From positions 2,604,001-2,668,000 of the forward strand of contig CBDBBY010000001.1 in assembly GCA_965203215.1 (NCBI GenBank): a stretch of DNA of 64,000 nucleotides, written 5' to 3'. Position numbers and translations under genes: made by a program. Positions 53,715 to 63,806 of the stretch are shown here, piece after piece (within the stretch, counting starts at the first letter, position 1; each line of letters begins with the position of its first letter). Under the pieces are notes generated by a model, which did no database searches, had not been told where the DNA came from, and worked only from the letters and a program-made list of their open reading frames with translations. The stretch comes from CBDBBY01 sp965203215 (GTDB lineage Bacteria > Pseudomonadota > Alphaproteobacteria > Rhodobacterales > Rhodobacteraceae).

Positions 53715-54797
53715 CTATTCAATCAACTGCGCCGCGGACGAGGCATAAGCCGTCCGGGCGCCAATCGCGCATGTCGACTCTCTACGGACGATCTCGCACG
53801 GAACTTTCGAGACATTGCTTTCACTGAATTCGCCTTTCAGCATGGCGAATAAACGCTCCGCGGCAACTGCGCCGATCGCGTCGTAAGGCAGCTGAACGGT
53901 TGTCAGTGCCGGCTGGATCGTTTCGCAAATGCGTTCGTCGTTGTCGAAGCCGACCAGCGATAAATCGCGGGGCACTTCCAGACCTGCCGCCTTCAGATAG
54001 GGAATGGCCTTGAGAGTCATCAGATCGTTGCCGAACATGACCGCGGTCGGCGCATCGTCGCCCTGAATAATTCTCTTCAGCGCGTCCGCCAAAAACCTGA
54101 TCGGCGTTTTTCCTCCTTCCTGGGTGTATCCCGATTGAAACCGCAGCTTCGAAACAGGCAGGCCGTATTCACGACAGGCGTCGAAAAATCCTTGGCGCCG
54201 AAGGTGGGATGCCAGCAGACCGTCCTCAAGGCCAAGCATGCCGAGTCGCGCATGGCCCGATTCAATCAGAAACTTGGTTGCGGAGTATTGCCCCTGGTAG
54301 TCGTCAGGCACGACCGCTGGCGTTCCTGCCGCATCAAAGCAGTTCGCAAGCACTACCGGAACTGACGCCGGCAACGGAAGCACGACTTGCCGATGGAAAT
54401 CCGAAGCGATTACCACTCCTTCGACGCTGTGAGCTTCAAATATTCCAAGCAGTTGGCCGACCTCGTTCCAGTCTCCTGTCGCGTCCGCGATCATGAGCGT
54501 CTTCCCGGCTTTTCGGCAAGCCTGCAAAGCGCCTCTCACGATGTGAATGGCCGAAAGCCCGGATGCGCTGGGCGGAGCTCCCGATGCCGAAACCGCGCCC
54601 GTGATCATGCCGATCAGCTCCGAACCGCGCCCGCGCATCATTCGAGCGCCTCTATGCGGCAGATAGTTCAATTCCTTGGCGGCGCGCAGCACCTTTTCCC
54701 GCGTCGCCTCGCGCACGGAAGCCTCGCCATTGATAACTCGGCTCACTGTCTTGATCGACACGCTCGCGAGACGCGCGACATCGTGGATGTTCGCCAT
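53715..54797 (-). CDS. LacI-family transcriptional regulator
   Basis: 360 residues. N-terminal HTH MANIHDVARLASVSIKTVSR and VINGEASVREATREKV, then a periplasmic-binding-protein-like sugar-sensing domain. Divergent from the sugar ABC operon with a shared 218-bp region. Likely represses transport and glycosidase genes in response to the sugar. Confidence 0.94.
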   Translation of the reverse strand: MANIHDVARLASVSIKTVSRVINGEASVREATREKVLRAAKELNYLPHRGARMMRGRGSELIGMITGAVSASGAPPSASGLSAIHIVRGALQACRKAGKTLMIADATGDWNEVGQLLGIFEAHSVEGVVIASDFHRQVVLPLPASVPVVLANCFDAAGTPAVVPDDYQGQYSATKFLIESGHARLGMLGLEDGLLASHLRRQGFFDACREYGLPVSKLRFQSGYTQEGGKTPIRFLADALKRIIQGDDAPTAVMFGNDLMTLKAIPYLKAAGLEVPRDLSLVGFDNDERICETIQPALTTVQLPYDAIGAVAAERLFAMLKGEFSESNVSKVPCEIVRRESTCAIGARTAYASSAAQLIE

Positions 54798-54810
54798 CGG
54801 ATCCTTGTGG

Positions 54811-54950
54811 AATTACAACGTTTTCACGCCATTCAATCCAACTAGCTGGCGATGTCAATCCAATTCAGGCGCAATCTTTTGAAATTAAGAAATTAGTTGA
54901 CAATCGGAACTCTGCTGGTTCAATGTCATTCAATTATGACAACGTTGGTC
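54811..54950. promoter_or_regulatory. Candidate LacI-type operators between lacI and sugar SBP
   Basis: Two sites share the central AACGTT common in LacI-family operators: ACAACGTTTTCA (54815-54826) and ACAACGTTGGTCA (54939-54951). They lie in the leader of each divergent gene. Symmetry is partial, so this is a suggestion only. Confidence 0.35.
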
Positions 54951-55015
54951 AAACGGATGGAGCGGTTCCGTTTTTGACGTGTCTGATTCACGCAACTCAA
55001 TTCGGAGACAGCAAC

Positions 55016-56266
55016 ATGAAACATACGGTAGCCGCAGCAGTTTCCGCTGCGACAATTCTCGGAACAGCCGCGTCGGCGCAAACAGAGCTGAGCATGTGGT
55101 ATCATGGCGCGGGAAACCAAGTGGAAGGCGATTTGATCAGAATGATCATCGACGACTTCAACTCAAGCCAGTCCGATTGGATGGTGACCTTGGAATCCTT
55201 CCCCCAAGAATCCTACAACGAATCCATCACGGCGGCCGCGTTGGCGGGCAATTTGCCGGACATCATCGACGTAGACGGACCGATCCTCCCGAACTGGGCG
55301 TGGGGAGGGTACATGGCTCCGCTGCAGATCGACAATCAGAAAATCGCGGAGTTCCTTCCGGGCGCGATCGGTCGCTGGAACGGCAACCTCTACGCCATAG
55401 GGCTATGGGACGCGGCTTGCGCGATCTACGCGCGCCGCTCCGTATTGGAAGCCAACGACATCCGCGTCCCCACGCTCGACAATCCGTGGTCGAAATCGGA
55501 ATTTGACGCCGCTCTGGAAACGCTCCAGGCAACCGGCGACTACGAATACGCGCTCGATTTGGGAATGGCATGGACCGGCGAATGGTATCCTTACGCTTTC
55601 GGTCCGTTCCTGCAGAGCCATGGAGGCGACATCGTCGACACGTCGGCCAACATGGCGAACGGAGCGCTCAACGGCGAGGCCGGCATGGCATTCGGCGAGT
55701 GGTGGCAGTCATTGTTTGCGCGGGGCCTCGTTCCGGGAACCAGCCAGGACGGAGCGGACCGCGAGACGGGCTTCCTCGACGGCAGGTACGCTTTGCAATG
55801 GAACGGCAACTGGGCCGCAGTCCCGGTGCTGGACAAGTTCGGCGACGACATGCTTTTCCTGCCGGCCCCGGATTTCGGAAACGGACCAAAGATTGGAGCC
55901 GCAAGCTGGCAGTTCGGCGTTTCCGCAACTTCCAAGAACCAGGATGGCGCGAACGCCTTCATCGAATTCGCCATTCAGGACAAATATCTTGCGATGTTCT
56001 CCGATGCGATCGGCTTGATTCCACCCACGAAAGCGTCGGCAGCCATGTCCGAAAAATACCGGCCCGGCGGTCCGCTCGAAGTGTTCTTCGAACTTTCGAA
56101 CCAGCAGGCCACATTGCGCGCTGTCACCCCTGCTTACGTCGTTGCGGCGCTGGTCTTCGAAAAGGCGATGGCCGACATCGCGAACGGCGCCGACGTGGCG
56201 GATACGCTGGACGCGGCCGCGGACGAAATAGACGAAGACATCGAAAACAATAACGGCTACATGTAA
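55016..56266 (+). CDS. Sugar ABC transporter substrate-binding protein (family 1)
   Basis: 416 residues: signal peptide KHTVAAAVSAATILGTAASA, then ELSMWYHGAGNQVEGDL, ALAGNLPDIIDVDGP and LDGRYALQWNGNWA, the pattern of CUT1 sugar-binding proteins. Binds oligosaccharide or sugar in the periplasm. ATG 55016 with GGAGAC; a longer frame upstream is rejected. First gene of the operon. Confidence 0.92.
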   Translation: MKHTVAAAVSAATILGTAASAQTELSMWYHGAGNQVEGDLIRMIIDDFNSSQSDWMVTLESFPQESYNESITAAALAGNLPDIIDVDGPILPNWAWGGYMAPLQIDNQKIAEFLPGAIGRWNGNLYAIGLWDAACAIYARRSVLEANDIRVPTLDNPWSKSEFDAALETLQATGDYEYALDLGMAWTGEWYPYAFGPFLQSHGGDIVDTSANMANGALNGEAGMAFGEWWQSLFARGLVPGTSQDGADRETGFLDGRYALQWNGNWAAVPVLDKFGDDMLFLPAPDFGNGPKIGAASWQFGVSATSKNQDGANAFIEFAIQDKYLAMFSDAIGLIPPTKASAAMSEKYRPGGPLEVFFELSNQQATLRAVTPAYVVAALVFEKAMADIANGADVADTLDAAADEIDEDIENNNGYM

Positions 56267-56365
56267 CTTGCATCGCAGCGAATTCCGCGGAATCGACCGG
56301 TCGAAAAAGTTCATGGAGCCATTCGGCAAGCGTCACTTCGTTCTGCGCATCGCCGCGCCGCTGCC

Positions 56366-57454
56366 GTGAGCGGTCTCCGCGAAAATTCGGGACGGCGGCA
56401 AACTCTGGCCGGCTGGGCGATGGCCCTGCCGGCCTTTGCGTTGATCATCGCGTTCATGATCGTGCCGTTCCTTATGGCATTCGGGTTTTCGCTGACCAAT
56501 CAGCGCCTGATCTCTCCGAACCCGGCGGAGTTCGTCGGAACGCGCAATTTCCAGCGAATGCTGGGAGTCGGCGCTCTGGTCCTGAAGCCAGAGTTGAACG
56601 ACGACGGCAGCATTCGCCGCAACGAGACCGGAGAACCGGCCTATTCTCGACTTCGCAATTTCACCCGCAACAATCCCGACTATCCGCACCTTGACAGAAT
56701 GCGCGAGTGGTTCCGGATCGCGCTGCCTGACGATCGGCAGCTCGTCGTGCTCGCGCGCGACGTCATCTTCATGAAGGCACTTCGAAACACGTTGTTTTTC
56801 GTGGTCGTCGTTGCTCCCGTGCAGGCTGGGTTCGCTCTGTGTCTTGCGCTGCTGATCAATATGCCGCTGCGCGGAATAAACATCTATCGAACCATCTACT
56901 TCATGCCGGTAGTGATCTCCATGGTCGTCGTCGCCGTGCTTTGGCGCTTCATCTACGACGGACAGAACGGTCTGCTGAACATGCTGCTCGGCATGTTCAG
57001 TTTCGGGGCGTTCAAGCCGGTGGACTGGCTCGGCCAAACGGGCACGGCTTTGCCTGCAATCATGGCGATGTCCATTTGGCAGGGGGTCGGCTTCCACATG
57101 GTCATCTGGCTTTCGGGCCTGCAGACCATACCCGAGACGCTTTATGAGGCGGCACGAATTGAAGGCGCAACCCGATGGCAGACCTTCCGCCATGTAACCT
57201 GGCCCGGATTGCGCAACACGGCGCTGCTTGTGATGGTCGTGATCACCATGCAGGCATTCACGCTTTACCCGCAGGTTCAGGTCATGACGCGCGGCGGCCC
57301 GCTGGATTCCACTCAGAGCCTCGTGTTCCAGATGGTGATCCGCGGCTATGAAAAACAGGACATCGCGGGCGGCTCGGCGATTTCCGTGTTCCTGTTCCTG
57401 CTCGTGCTCTCCATATCGCTCGTCCAAAGGTACCTCGCGAGGGAGAAGGACTGA
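56366..57454 (+). CDS. Sugar ABC permease, MalF/UgpA type
   Basis: 362 residues, about six helices; EAA motif EAARIEGATRWQTFRHVTW near 260. A hydrophilic insertion of ~75 residues follows the first helix (LVLKPELNDDGSIRRNETG and on to DDRQLVVLARD), larger than UgpA but in the position of the MalF P2 loop. GTG start at 56366, 99 bp after SBP. Inner-membrane channel. Confidence 0.9.
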   Translation: MSGLRENSGRRQTLAGWAMALPAFALIIAFMIVPFLMAFGFSLTNQRLISPNPAEFVGTRNFQRMLGVGALVLKPELNDDGSIRRNETGEPAYSRLRNFTRNNPDYPHLDRMREWFRIALPDDRQLVVLARDVIFMKALRNTLFFVVVVAPVQAGFALCLALLINMPLRGINIYRTIYFMPVVISMVVVAVLWRFIYDGQNGLLNMLLGMFSFGAFKPVDWLGQTGTALPAIMAMSIWQGVGFHMVIWLSGLQTIPETLYEAARIEGATRWQTFRHVTWPGLRNTALLVMVVITMQAFTLYPQVQVMTRGGPLDSTQSLVFQMVIRGYEKQDIAGGSAISVFLFLLVLSISLVQRYLAREKD

Positions 57455-58323
57455 TGGATCGGCAGCGCCTTGTTCGGATGGCCCTCCAGTACGTGCTCCT
57501 TACATGGATCGCGCTAGTGTTCATCTTTCCGATCGTCTTCATGATCGTGTCGTCATTGAAGCCCGATCTTCAGCTGCTTCGCGACAGTGGATCCCTCCGC
57601 GCATTCCTCCCGGTTGGCGACCTATCGTTCGACAATTATTTTTCGGCGTTCGACAGAGCGCCAATCGCGCGATTCATTTTCAACTCGGTGTTCATCACCG
57701 CGGCAACGCTGGTTTTGTCTCTTCTGCTTTGCTCTCTCGCGGGCTTCTCATTCGTGTTCCTCAATTGGCGAGGCCGCGCGATCATCCTTTCGATCATTCT
57801 TGCTACATTCATCATACCGTTCGAGACCATTGCAATTCCGCTGCTCTTGATCGTCAACAATCTGCCTTGGGTGGGATTCGACGGATTCAGGATTGGCTGG
57901 CTGAACAGCTATCAAGTCCAAATCATCCCTTGGATCGCAGACGCATTGACGATCTTCCTGTTCGTTCAATATTTCAAAGATCTTCCCAGAGATCTGGTCG
58001 AGGCCGCGCGCGTCGACGGCGCAACATGGCTCCAAGTCTACAGACGAGTCATCATGCCGCTTTCCGGACCTGTATTGGCGACGGCTGCGATCCTCAAATT
58101 CCTCATGATGTACAACAACCAATTCATTTGGCCGATCATGGTGGTTCAAGAAGAATCCTATCGCCCGATCATGGTCGGCTTGATGTACTTCTTTCAACTC
58201 AACACCGCATGGGGCGAGATCATGGCGTATCTCACCATCATCACAGTGCCGGTTCTTGCGTTCTACCTTGCCCTGCAGAAGGCGTTCATCGCCTCGATCG
58301 CAAGCACCGGAATCAAGGGATAG
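57454..58323 (+). CDS. Sugar ABC permease, MalG/UgpE type
   Basis: 289 residues with six helices; EAA motif EAARVDGATWLQVYRRVIMP. ATG shares one base with the upstream stop (TGATG). Pairs with the MalF-type subunit. Confidence 0.93.
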   Translation: MDRQRLVRMALQYVLLTWIALVFIFPIVFMIVSSLKPDLQLLRDSGSLRAFLPVGDLSFDNYFSAFDRAPIARFIFNSVFITAATLVLSLLLCSLAGFSFVFLNWRGRAIILSIILATFIIPFETIAIPLLLIVNNLPWVGFDGFRIGWLNSYQVQIIPWIADALTIFLFVQYFKDLPRDLVEAARVDGATWLQVYRRVIMPLSGPVLATAAILKFLMMYNNQFIWPIMVVQEESYRPIMVGLMYFFQLNTAWGEIMAYLTIITVPVLAFYLALQKAFIASIASTGIKG

Positions 58324-58327
58324 TTCG

Positions 58328-59323
58328 ATGGGCGAAGTGGTCTTCAAGTCGGTGAACAAGAATTTCGGCCAACTCCGCGTCATTCATGATCTGAATCTCT
58401 CCGTACCCGAAGGATCGTTCACGGTCCTCGTGGGACCTTCGGGGTGCGGCAAATCGACGATTCTGCGTTTGCTTGCCGGCCTGGAAGAGGCGACCTCCGG
58501 GAGCATACTGATCGACGGGACGGACGTCACGCGCAAGGAGCCGTCCGAGCGGGGGATCGCAATGGTCTTCCAATCCTACGCCCTTTACCCTCATATGACT
58601 GTCGCAGAAAACATTGGCTTCGGATTGACCCTTGCGCGGAGGCCCAAGGCGGAAGTGCGAGCCCGCGTCGAAGAAGCCGCCAAGATTCTGCAGCTTGAAA
58701 CCCTTTTGGACCGCAAGCCGAAACAGCTTTCAGGTGGACAAAGGCAGCGTGTCGCCATCGGACGCGCGATCACGCGAAATCCGAAAGTCTTTCTTTTCGA
58801 CGAGCCGCTTTCAAATCTGGATGCTTCGCTCCGAACCCAGATGCGCGTCGAATTGGCGGAGCTGCATGCCAAGATCGGAGCAACGATGATTTACGTCACG
58901 CATGACCAAGTCGAAGCGATGACGATGGCGGATCAAATCGTGATTCTCAACGCTGGACGAATAGAGCAAGTCGGAGCGCCGATGGATCTGTACAGCCGCC
59001 CGGAGACCGCATTCGTAGCAGGTTTCATCGGCGCTCCAAAAATGAACTTGTTCACGGGCCGACTGGCCGAAATGCATGGCTGCGAAACCTACGGCATCCG
59101 ACCGGAGCACGTTGCGATGTCCATGACTGACGGCGAGTGGCCGGGCACGCTGCGGCACGTCGAGCATCTCGGCTCCGATACCATCGCCTACGTGGACGGA
59201 GACGGTCTCGGTACGGTCACGGTTCGCGCACCGGGCGAAATCAAGATTTCCGCAGGCGAACGGATATTTCTGACTCCGCAAAAAAGCGAGGAGCACAGGT
59301 TTCGGAGCGGACGTCGAATCTAG
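58328..59323 (+). CDS. Sugar ABC transporter ATPase, UgpC/MalK type
   Basis: 331 residues: Walker A GPSGCGKST, signature LSGGQRQRVAIGRAI, Walker B VFLFDEPLSNLDA, switch YVTHDQVEAMTMAD, and a short C-terminal TOBE domain. AAGGGATAG precedes ATG 58328; the frame extending back into the permease is rejected. Completes the four-gene transporter. Confidence 0.94.
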   Translation: MGEVVFKSVNKNFGQLRVIHDLNLSVPEGSFTVLVGPSGCGKSTILRLLAGLEEATSGSILIDGTDVTRKEPSERGIAMVFQSYALYPHMTVAENIGFGLTLARRPKAEVRARVEEAAKILQLETLLDRKPKQLSGGQRQRVAIGRAITRNPKVFLFDEPLSNLDASLRTQMRVELAELHAKIGATMIYVTHDQVEAMTMADQIVILNAGRIEQVGAPMDLYSRPETAFVAGFIGAPKMNLFTGRLAEMHGCETYGIRPEHVAMSMTDGEWPGTLRHVEHLGSDTIAYVDGDGLGTVTVRAPGEIKISAGERIFLTPQKSEEHRFRSGRRI

Positions 59324-59550
59324 CGACGGCGACCGCGCAAGCGAGCCGCGGACCAACGAGGAAACGGCGCTCGGCGCGTCGGCATGATTCCTGCCACGCG
59401 GGAGGATTGAAGTGGTCGGCGGTTGTCTTTCGATTGAATATGCCCGCCAAGCATATATGAATGCGCTGCAAGACGTCGTGCTTGCCAAGACGGAAACAAT
59501 GAGCGACCGTTTCCGCAACTGGTCGGGGTACAGGAGAAGGAATTGCGATC

Positions 59551-59865
59551 ATGGGCAATTACGCATGGGTGCTGGAAGTCCGGCCCGGCTACGAGGACGA
59601 ATACAAGAAGCGCCACGAGGAAATCTGGCCGGAGTTGATTTCCGAACTTGCCGTTGCGGGCATCCGCAACTACAACATATTCCGGTACGGCCTGACGCTC
59701 TTCGGATATTTCGAAACGGACGATCTCGAAAAAGCCGTCGAGTACCTCACCAGCAGCGATATCAACCGACGATGGGGAGAATACATGTCCCCGATCATGA
59801 AGCTGGACTCGGACACGAGCACAGGGTTTCCGTTTCTGCTGCCCCTGCAATGGCGCATGGACTGA
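59551..59865 (+). CDS. L-rhamnose mutarotase family protein
   Basis: 104 residues, RhaM/DUF718 fold. VRPGYEDEYKKRHEEIWPEL matches RhaM, with the catalytic His at residue 22, and INRRWGEYMSPIM matches the C-terminal block. It interconverts alpha and beta pyranose anomers of rhamnose or a related sugar. AGGAGAAGGAA upstream. Gives the strongest hint of the locus substrate. Confidence 0.88.
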   Translation: MGNYAWVLEVRPGYEDEYKKRHEEIWPELISELAVAGIRNYNIFRYGLTLFGYFETDDLEKAVEYLTSSDINRRWGEYMSPIMKLDSDTSTGFPFLLPLQWRMD

Positions 59866-60056
59866 CCGGACCGACGCGCCGGCAATTCGTTCCGATGCTC
59901 ATGTGAGTTCATCCCATCGGGCGTGATCGACAGGGTTGGCCAGTTGAAATGCAGATCGCAAGGCGGAATCGGCGCGGCCGCCGCAGTGCCGATTTGCTTG
60001 TTTTGCTTCGGTCGCTCAATCTTTGAATTTGCATTCTGCTCATGAAGGAGGCGGAT

Positions 60057-60821
60057 ATGGCAGCGCCAAAGGTAGCTTTCGTCACCGGAGCATCTCGGGG
60101 CATCGGATTCGAAATCGCGCGGCATCTGGTCGAAAAGGGCTGGAAAGTCGGCATGACCGCCCGCAACTCGGGCAGGCTCCAGCAGGCAGCGGCCGAGCTT
60201 GGCGAAGCAAACACAATGGCCATCGGCTGCGACGTTTCCGACAGACTATCTGTGGAAGCGGCTTGCAGGCAGGTTGCCGAACGCTTCGGCACGATTTCAG
60301 CGCTTGTGAACAACGCTGCAGTCATCGATCCTGTCGGTCGCGTGCTCGACTCCGATCCCGATGAATGGGTGCGCTTGGTCGAGATCAATATCTGCGGAGT
60401 CGTGATCGCGACACGGACCGTCCTGCCGGGAATGCTGGAATTGGGTTCAGGCGTCATTGTGAACCTTTCTTCCGGCGCGGCCCGCAATGTCGTTGAAGGT
60501 TGGAGCGCCTATTGCAGTTCGAAAGCAGGCATGAGCATGTTCACCCATTGCGTTCATGCCGAATACGGTCATTTGGGGATACGCGCGTACAACTTCATCC
60601 CGGGTCTTGTCGGAACCGATATGCTGAACGGCGCCCAAGCCAAGTTCGACAATGCGATTGCTCGGGTCGACGACTCCCAAAAACTGACCCCCGATCTTCC
60701 GGCGCGATGCGTTGCATGGCTGGTCGAAGAGGCCGACGGCCAAGTGGAGGGCGTGGAGCAGTCGATACGCGACCCCGACCTGCGAAGGAAAGTCGGCCTG
60801 CCGGAACGATCTCGCTGGTGA
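60057..60821 (+). CDS. Short-chain dehydrogenase/reductase 1
   Basis: 254 residues: TGASRGIG near residue 10, NNAA near 88, catalytic YCSSK near 150. NAD(P)-dependent. AAGGAGG sits before the ATG at 60057; an ATG 5 codons upstream overlaps the ribosome site. Likely a sugar 1-dehydrogenase or a keto-deoxy acid dehydrogenase. Overlaps the next SDR by 4 bases. Confidence 0.9.
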   Translation: MAAPKVAFVTGASRGIGFEIARHLVEKGWKVGMTARNSGRLQQAAAELGEANTMAIGCDVSDRLSVEAACRQVAERFGTISALVNNAAVIDPVGRVLDSDPDEWVRLVEINICGVVIATRTVLPGMLELGSGVIVNLSSGAARNVVEGWSAYCSSKAGMSMFTHCVHAEYGHLGIRAYNFIPGLVGTDMLNGAQAKFDNAIARVDDSQKLTPDLPARCVAWLVEEADGQVEGVEQSIRDPDLRRKVGLPERSRW

Positions 60822-61573
60822 CGGTCCCGAATCCGAACGATCTGGGTCTCGCCGGTCGCAAAATCCTGGTGGTCGGCGCAGCCCGAGGCATCGGCAATGC
60901 CACGGCGGTCTGGCTTTCCGAATTGGGGGCTCGAGTCGTTGCCGCCGACATCAAGAATTGCAAAGAAATCGCCAGCCTCCACAGGAATATGACATCGTTG
61001 CGTCTGGATCTTACCCAACCCGGAACGGCGGAGTCCGTCGTGGCCGACCTGAACACGGCGGAGAGTCCGCTCTACGGAGTCGTCAATTGCGCGGGTCTGC
61101 TGATGCGACAGCCGCTTGACGAGTTGACTGACGGCGCGGTGGCGCTCCAAACTGAAGTAAACCAGTCCGGGGCGTTTCGTCTGGCCCGTGCCTCGCTCCG
61201 GGAGTTGTCGAAGAACGGCGCGGGCAGAATCGTTCTGTTCACGAGCCAAGGCGCGTTCACAGGCGGCTACATGGGATCAATCCCGTATGCGATGAACAAG
61301 GCCGCGGTCGCGGCCCTCGTCAAGTCCTTGGCTCGCGTCGGCGCCTCCAGCGGCGTGACCGTCAATGCGGTATCGCCGGGAGCCGCGGACACTCCAATGC
61401 TGCGAAGCGGAATGACCGCGGAAAACCTCGAGACATTCAAGCAGATGATCCCTTTGGGCCGTTTCGCTGATGTGAACGAAGTGGCGGGACCGACAGTGTT
61501 TCTGCTCAGCAGTTGGGCGCGCTACATCACCGGCGCTACCGTGCATGTCAACGGCGGGCAGCTGATGGTCTGA
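60818..61573 (+). CDS. Short-chain dehydrogenase/reductase 2
   Basis: 251 residues from GTG 60818 (GTGA overlap): GAARGIGNAT, NCAG, catalytic YAMNK, and the terminal ITGATVHVNGGQLMV typical of classical SDRs. Two SDRs in one deoxy-sugar locus match L-fucose/L-rhamnose oxidation, where one oxidises C1 and another C4 of the keto-deoxy acid. Confidence 0.9.
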   Translation: MTVPNPNDLGLAGRKILVVGAARGIGNATAVWLSELGARVVAADIKNCKEIASLHRNMTSLRLDLTQPGTAESVVADLNTAESPLYGVVNCAGLLMRQPLDELTDGAVALQTEVNQSGAFRLARASLRELSKNGAGRIVLFTSQGAFTGGYMGSIPYAMNKAAVAALVKSLARVGASSGVTVNAVSPGAADTPMLRSGMTAENLETFKQMIPLGRFADVNEVAGPTVFLLSSWARYITGATVHVNGGQLMV

Positions 61574-61882
61574 TGTGATTTCCGTCATCGCGTTTGCACG
61601 TGCATCCCGCAACTTGATGCAACTGCGCGCTGCGCCAGTAAAAAACTGAAACCGGCGGCGGCAGTCCAAGTCGGACTGAAAGCGGACATATCCACCAACG
61701 CGCGGCATCCGGCCTTTTTGCCTTGCGTGGTCGGTTGTTGCGGACAACCGAAGCAATGGCATAATGTCGGCCAAAGATCGTTGCTTGCCGCGGGAAGCTG
61801 AATCGGGGTTGCACCGGCCTGGGCGGCATCGAATTTGGAGTCAGGGAACAGAGCGATCCGGAAAAGGACAAGCGTTTCAAGG
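61574..61882. other. Short intergenic gap before Gfo/Idh/MocA gene
   Basis: About 310 bases within the catabolic cluster. No frame or hairpin of note; a promoter for the following genes may lie here. Confidence 0.35.
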
Positions 61883-62926
61883 ATGGAAAAAGCAAGAATT
61901 GCTCTCATTGGAGCAGGCTGGTGGGGCGTTGAGGTCTACCTCCCCGAATTGGAAAGCAATCCGGAAATTGATCTGGTGGGAATCAACCGGCGCGACCGAG
62001 CGTCTCTTGACCAAATCCTTGCAAAGTATCCGAACAGCCGCGGCTATACCGACTACGGGGAAATGCTCGAAAAAGAAGAGCCGGACGCCGTTGTGGTCAC
62101 GTCTCCTCATACCGCTCATTTCGAGCACGGGCGACAGTCGCTGGAGGCAGGTTGCCACGTGCTCATCGACAAGCCGATGACCACAAGCGCCGAAGATGCC
62201 CGGTCTCTTGTGAAGCTTGCTGCGGAGATGGGAAAAGAAATCCTCGTTCCGTACGGTTGGAACTACAAGGAATTCGCAACGACCGCCTCGAAGCTGATCG
62301 CGGAAGGCCGAGTGGGCGAAATTCGGCACGCGACATGCGCCATGGCGACGTTCACCTACGATTTGTTCAGCGGCCACGGACTCAAGGAAACGGAAAACCA
62401 CATGTTCCGTCCCAAACGGTCGACCTGGGCCGAACCCGGCAATGCGGGCGGATACGGCTGGGGGCAGCTTAGCCACGCTCTCGGACTCCTGTTCCGCCTT
62501 GTGGATATTGCGCCGGCCAAGGTCTACGCGCTCGACGTGAAGTCGGAAGCGCAGGTCGATTTGACGAATGCGGCGGTGCTGACCCTCGCGAACGGAGCGA
62601 CGGTCAGCATATCGGGAAGCGCGCTCGTGCCGAAGCATTGCAGCTACCAGATGGACGTTCGCGTCTACGGTAGCGAAGGAATGCTGCTCATAGACATGGA
62701 GCGGACCCGAATGGAGTTGCGCCGGCGCGACAAGGACGATGTCGTGCTGGATTTGGAGCCCGACGCGGGACAATACGCGGCGACGGAACCGATCAAGCGG
62801 CTGGCCGAAGTATGCCTCGGCAAAGCCGACACGATTGAAGCGAACGGGACGGTCGGGATGAGGGCAATCGAAGTTCTGGATGCGATGTACCGTTCCGTCC
62901 GTTCGGGCACGGCTGAGGTCGTTTGA
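61883..62926 (+). CDS. Gfo/Idh/MocA-family oxidoreductase
   Basis: 347 residues. N-terminal Rossmann fold ARIALIGAGWWGVEVY; catalytic Lys in EAGCHVLIDKPMTTSAEDA; C-terminal GFO/IDH_C domain with WGQLSHALGL. NAD(P)-dependent sugar or cyclitol dehydrogenase. ATG 61883; overlaps the ADC-family stop-start (TTGA). Substrate open. Confidence 0.9.
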   Translation: MEKARIALIGAGWWGVEVYLPELESNPEIDLVGINRRDRASLDQILAKYPNSRGYTDYGEMLEKEEPDAVVVTSPHTAHFEHGRQSLEAGCHVLIDKPMTTSAEDARSLVKLAAEMGKEILVPYGWNYKEFATTASKLIAEGRVGEIRHATCAMATFTYDLFSGHGLKETENHMFRPKRSTWAEPGNAGGYGWGQLSHALGLLFRLVDIAPAKVYALDVKSEAQVDLTNAAVLTLANGATVSISGSALVPKHCSYQMDVRVYGSEGMLLIDMERTRMELRRRDKDDVVLDLEPDAGQYAATEPIKRLAEVCLGKADTIEANGTVGMRAIEVLDAMYRSVRSGTAEVV

Positions 62927-63702
62927 GCATGAACTGGAAAACGAGACGCGAGGACATCGTAAAGGGCGGGTTCTCTACCCCACTCGACGCTCCGATGATC
63001 CCGTCGTTTCCATTCACATTCCGGAACGTGAAAATTCTGACTTTGACCTACCGCACCTCGCGCGACGCGATCGAGGCTCTGCTCCCCGAGCCGCTCGTGC
63101 CAACAGGCGACGAGGTGATGATTCACATTTATCAGATGAACGACACATCGTGGCTCGGCCCGTACAACGAGGCGAATGTCATGGTCGGTACCGAGCTTCC
63201 GGGCCGGGCGGAAGGCTCGTATTCGCCGTATTTGTTCCTGTCTTCGGACATCGGGGTCGCCCACGGACGGGAAGTCCACGGCCAGCCGAAGAAATCCGGC
63301 AATCCGAGGGTCGAGTTCCGCGGAGATCTGATTGTCGGCACGGTCGAGCGCAACGGCATCGATATCGTCACCGGCACAATGCCTTACAAGCAGCGTCGGT
63401 GCGACATTGGCGAACTCGCGGAAATCTTCCCGTTCGCAACCAACATCAATCTCAAGGCGGTCGATCACATCGACGGAACGCCTGCGATCCGCCAATTGAC
63501 TTCGCGCAGCCTGACGGACGTGAAGGTCGCGGAATGCTGGCGAGGTCCCTGCACTGTCGAATTGAGACCGAATGCCCAAGCCCCGGTGCATCGTCTGCCC
63601 GTTCGTGAAATGCTGGACGGGTTTTTCTGGACGGCGGAATTCACGCTTGTCGCGGGCGAAGTTTTGCTCGACTACTTGGCTGAAGCGGAAGATGAGTCCT
63701 GA
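62923..63702 (+). CDS. Acetoacetate decarboxylase family protein
   Basis: 259 residues. ADC fold with REVHGQPKKSGNPRVEF, where the first Lys of PKK is the Schiff-base residue in acetoacetate decarboxylase. Relatives in sugar clusters may act on keto acids or as hydrolases/aldolases. TTG at 62923 overlaps the previous stop with GAGG 6 bases before; ATG 62929 also possible. Confidence 0.85.
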   Translation: MSMNWKTRREDIVKGGFSTPLDAPMIPSFPFTFRNVKILTLTYRTSRDAIEALLPEPLVPTGDEVMIHIYQMNDTSWLGPYNEANVMVGTELPGRAEGSYSPYLFLSSDIGVAHGREVHGQPKKSGNPRVEFRGDLIVGTVERNGIDIVTGTMPYKQRRCDIGELAEIFPFATNINLKAVDHIDGTPAIRQLTSRSLTDVKVAECWRGPCTVELRPNAQAPVHRLPVREMLDGFFWTAEFTLVAGEVLLDYLAEAEDES

Positions 63703-63806
63703 CTGCGTGGGACGTCCCGAGGGAACCGGCGCGCAGTTTCTCCTCGCCGAAACCGAATGAGCGCCGGAATCATGAGCGCATCAATGAACTGCTGGAGTAC
63801 ACGCCA

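Noticed and set aside
56282..56304. Adjacent palindromes ATTCCGCGGAAT and TCGACCGGTCGA between SBP and permease
   Set aside because: No loop and no U-run; restriction-site-like palindromes, not a convincing terminator.
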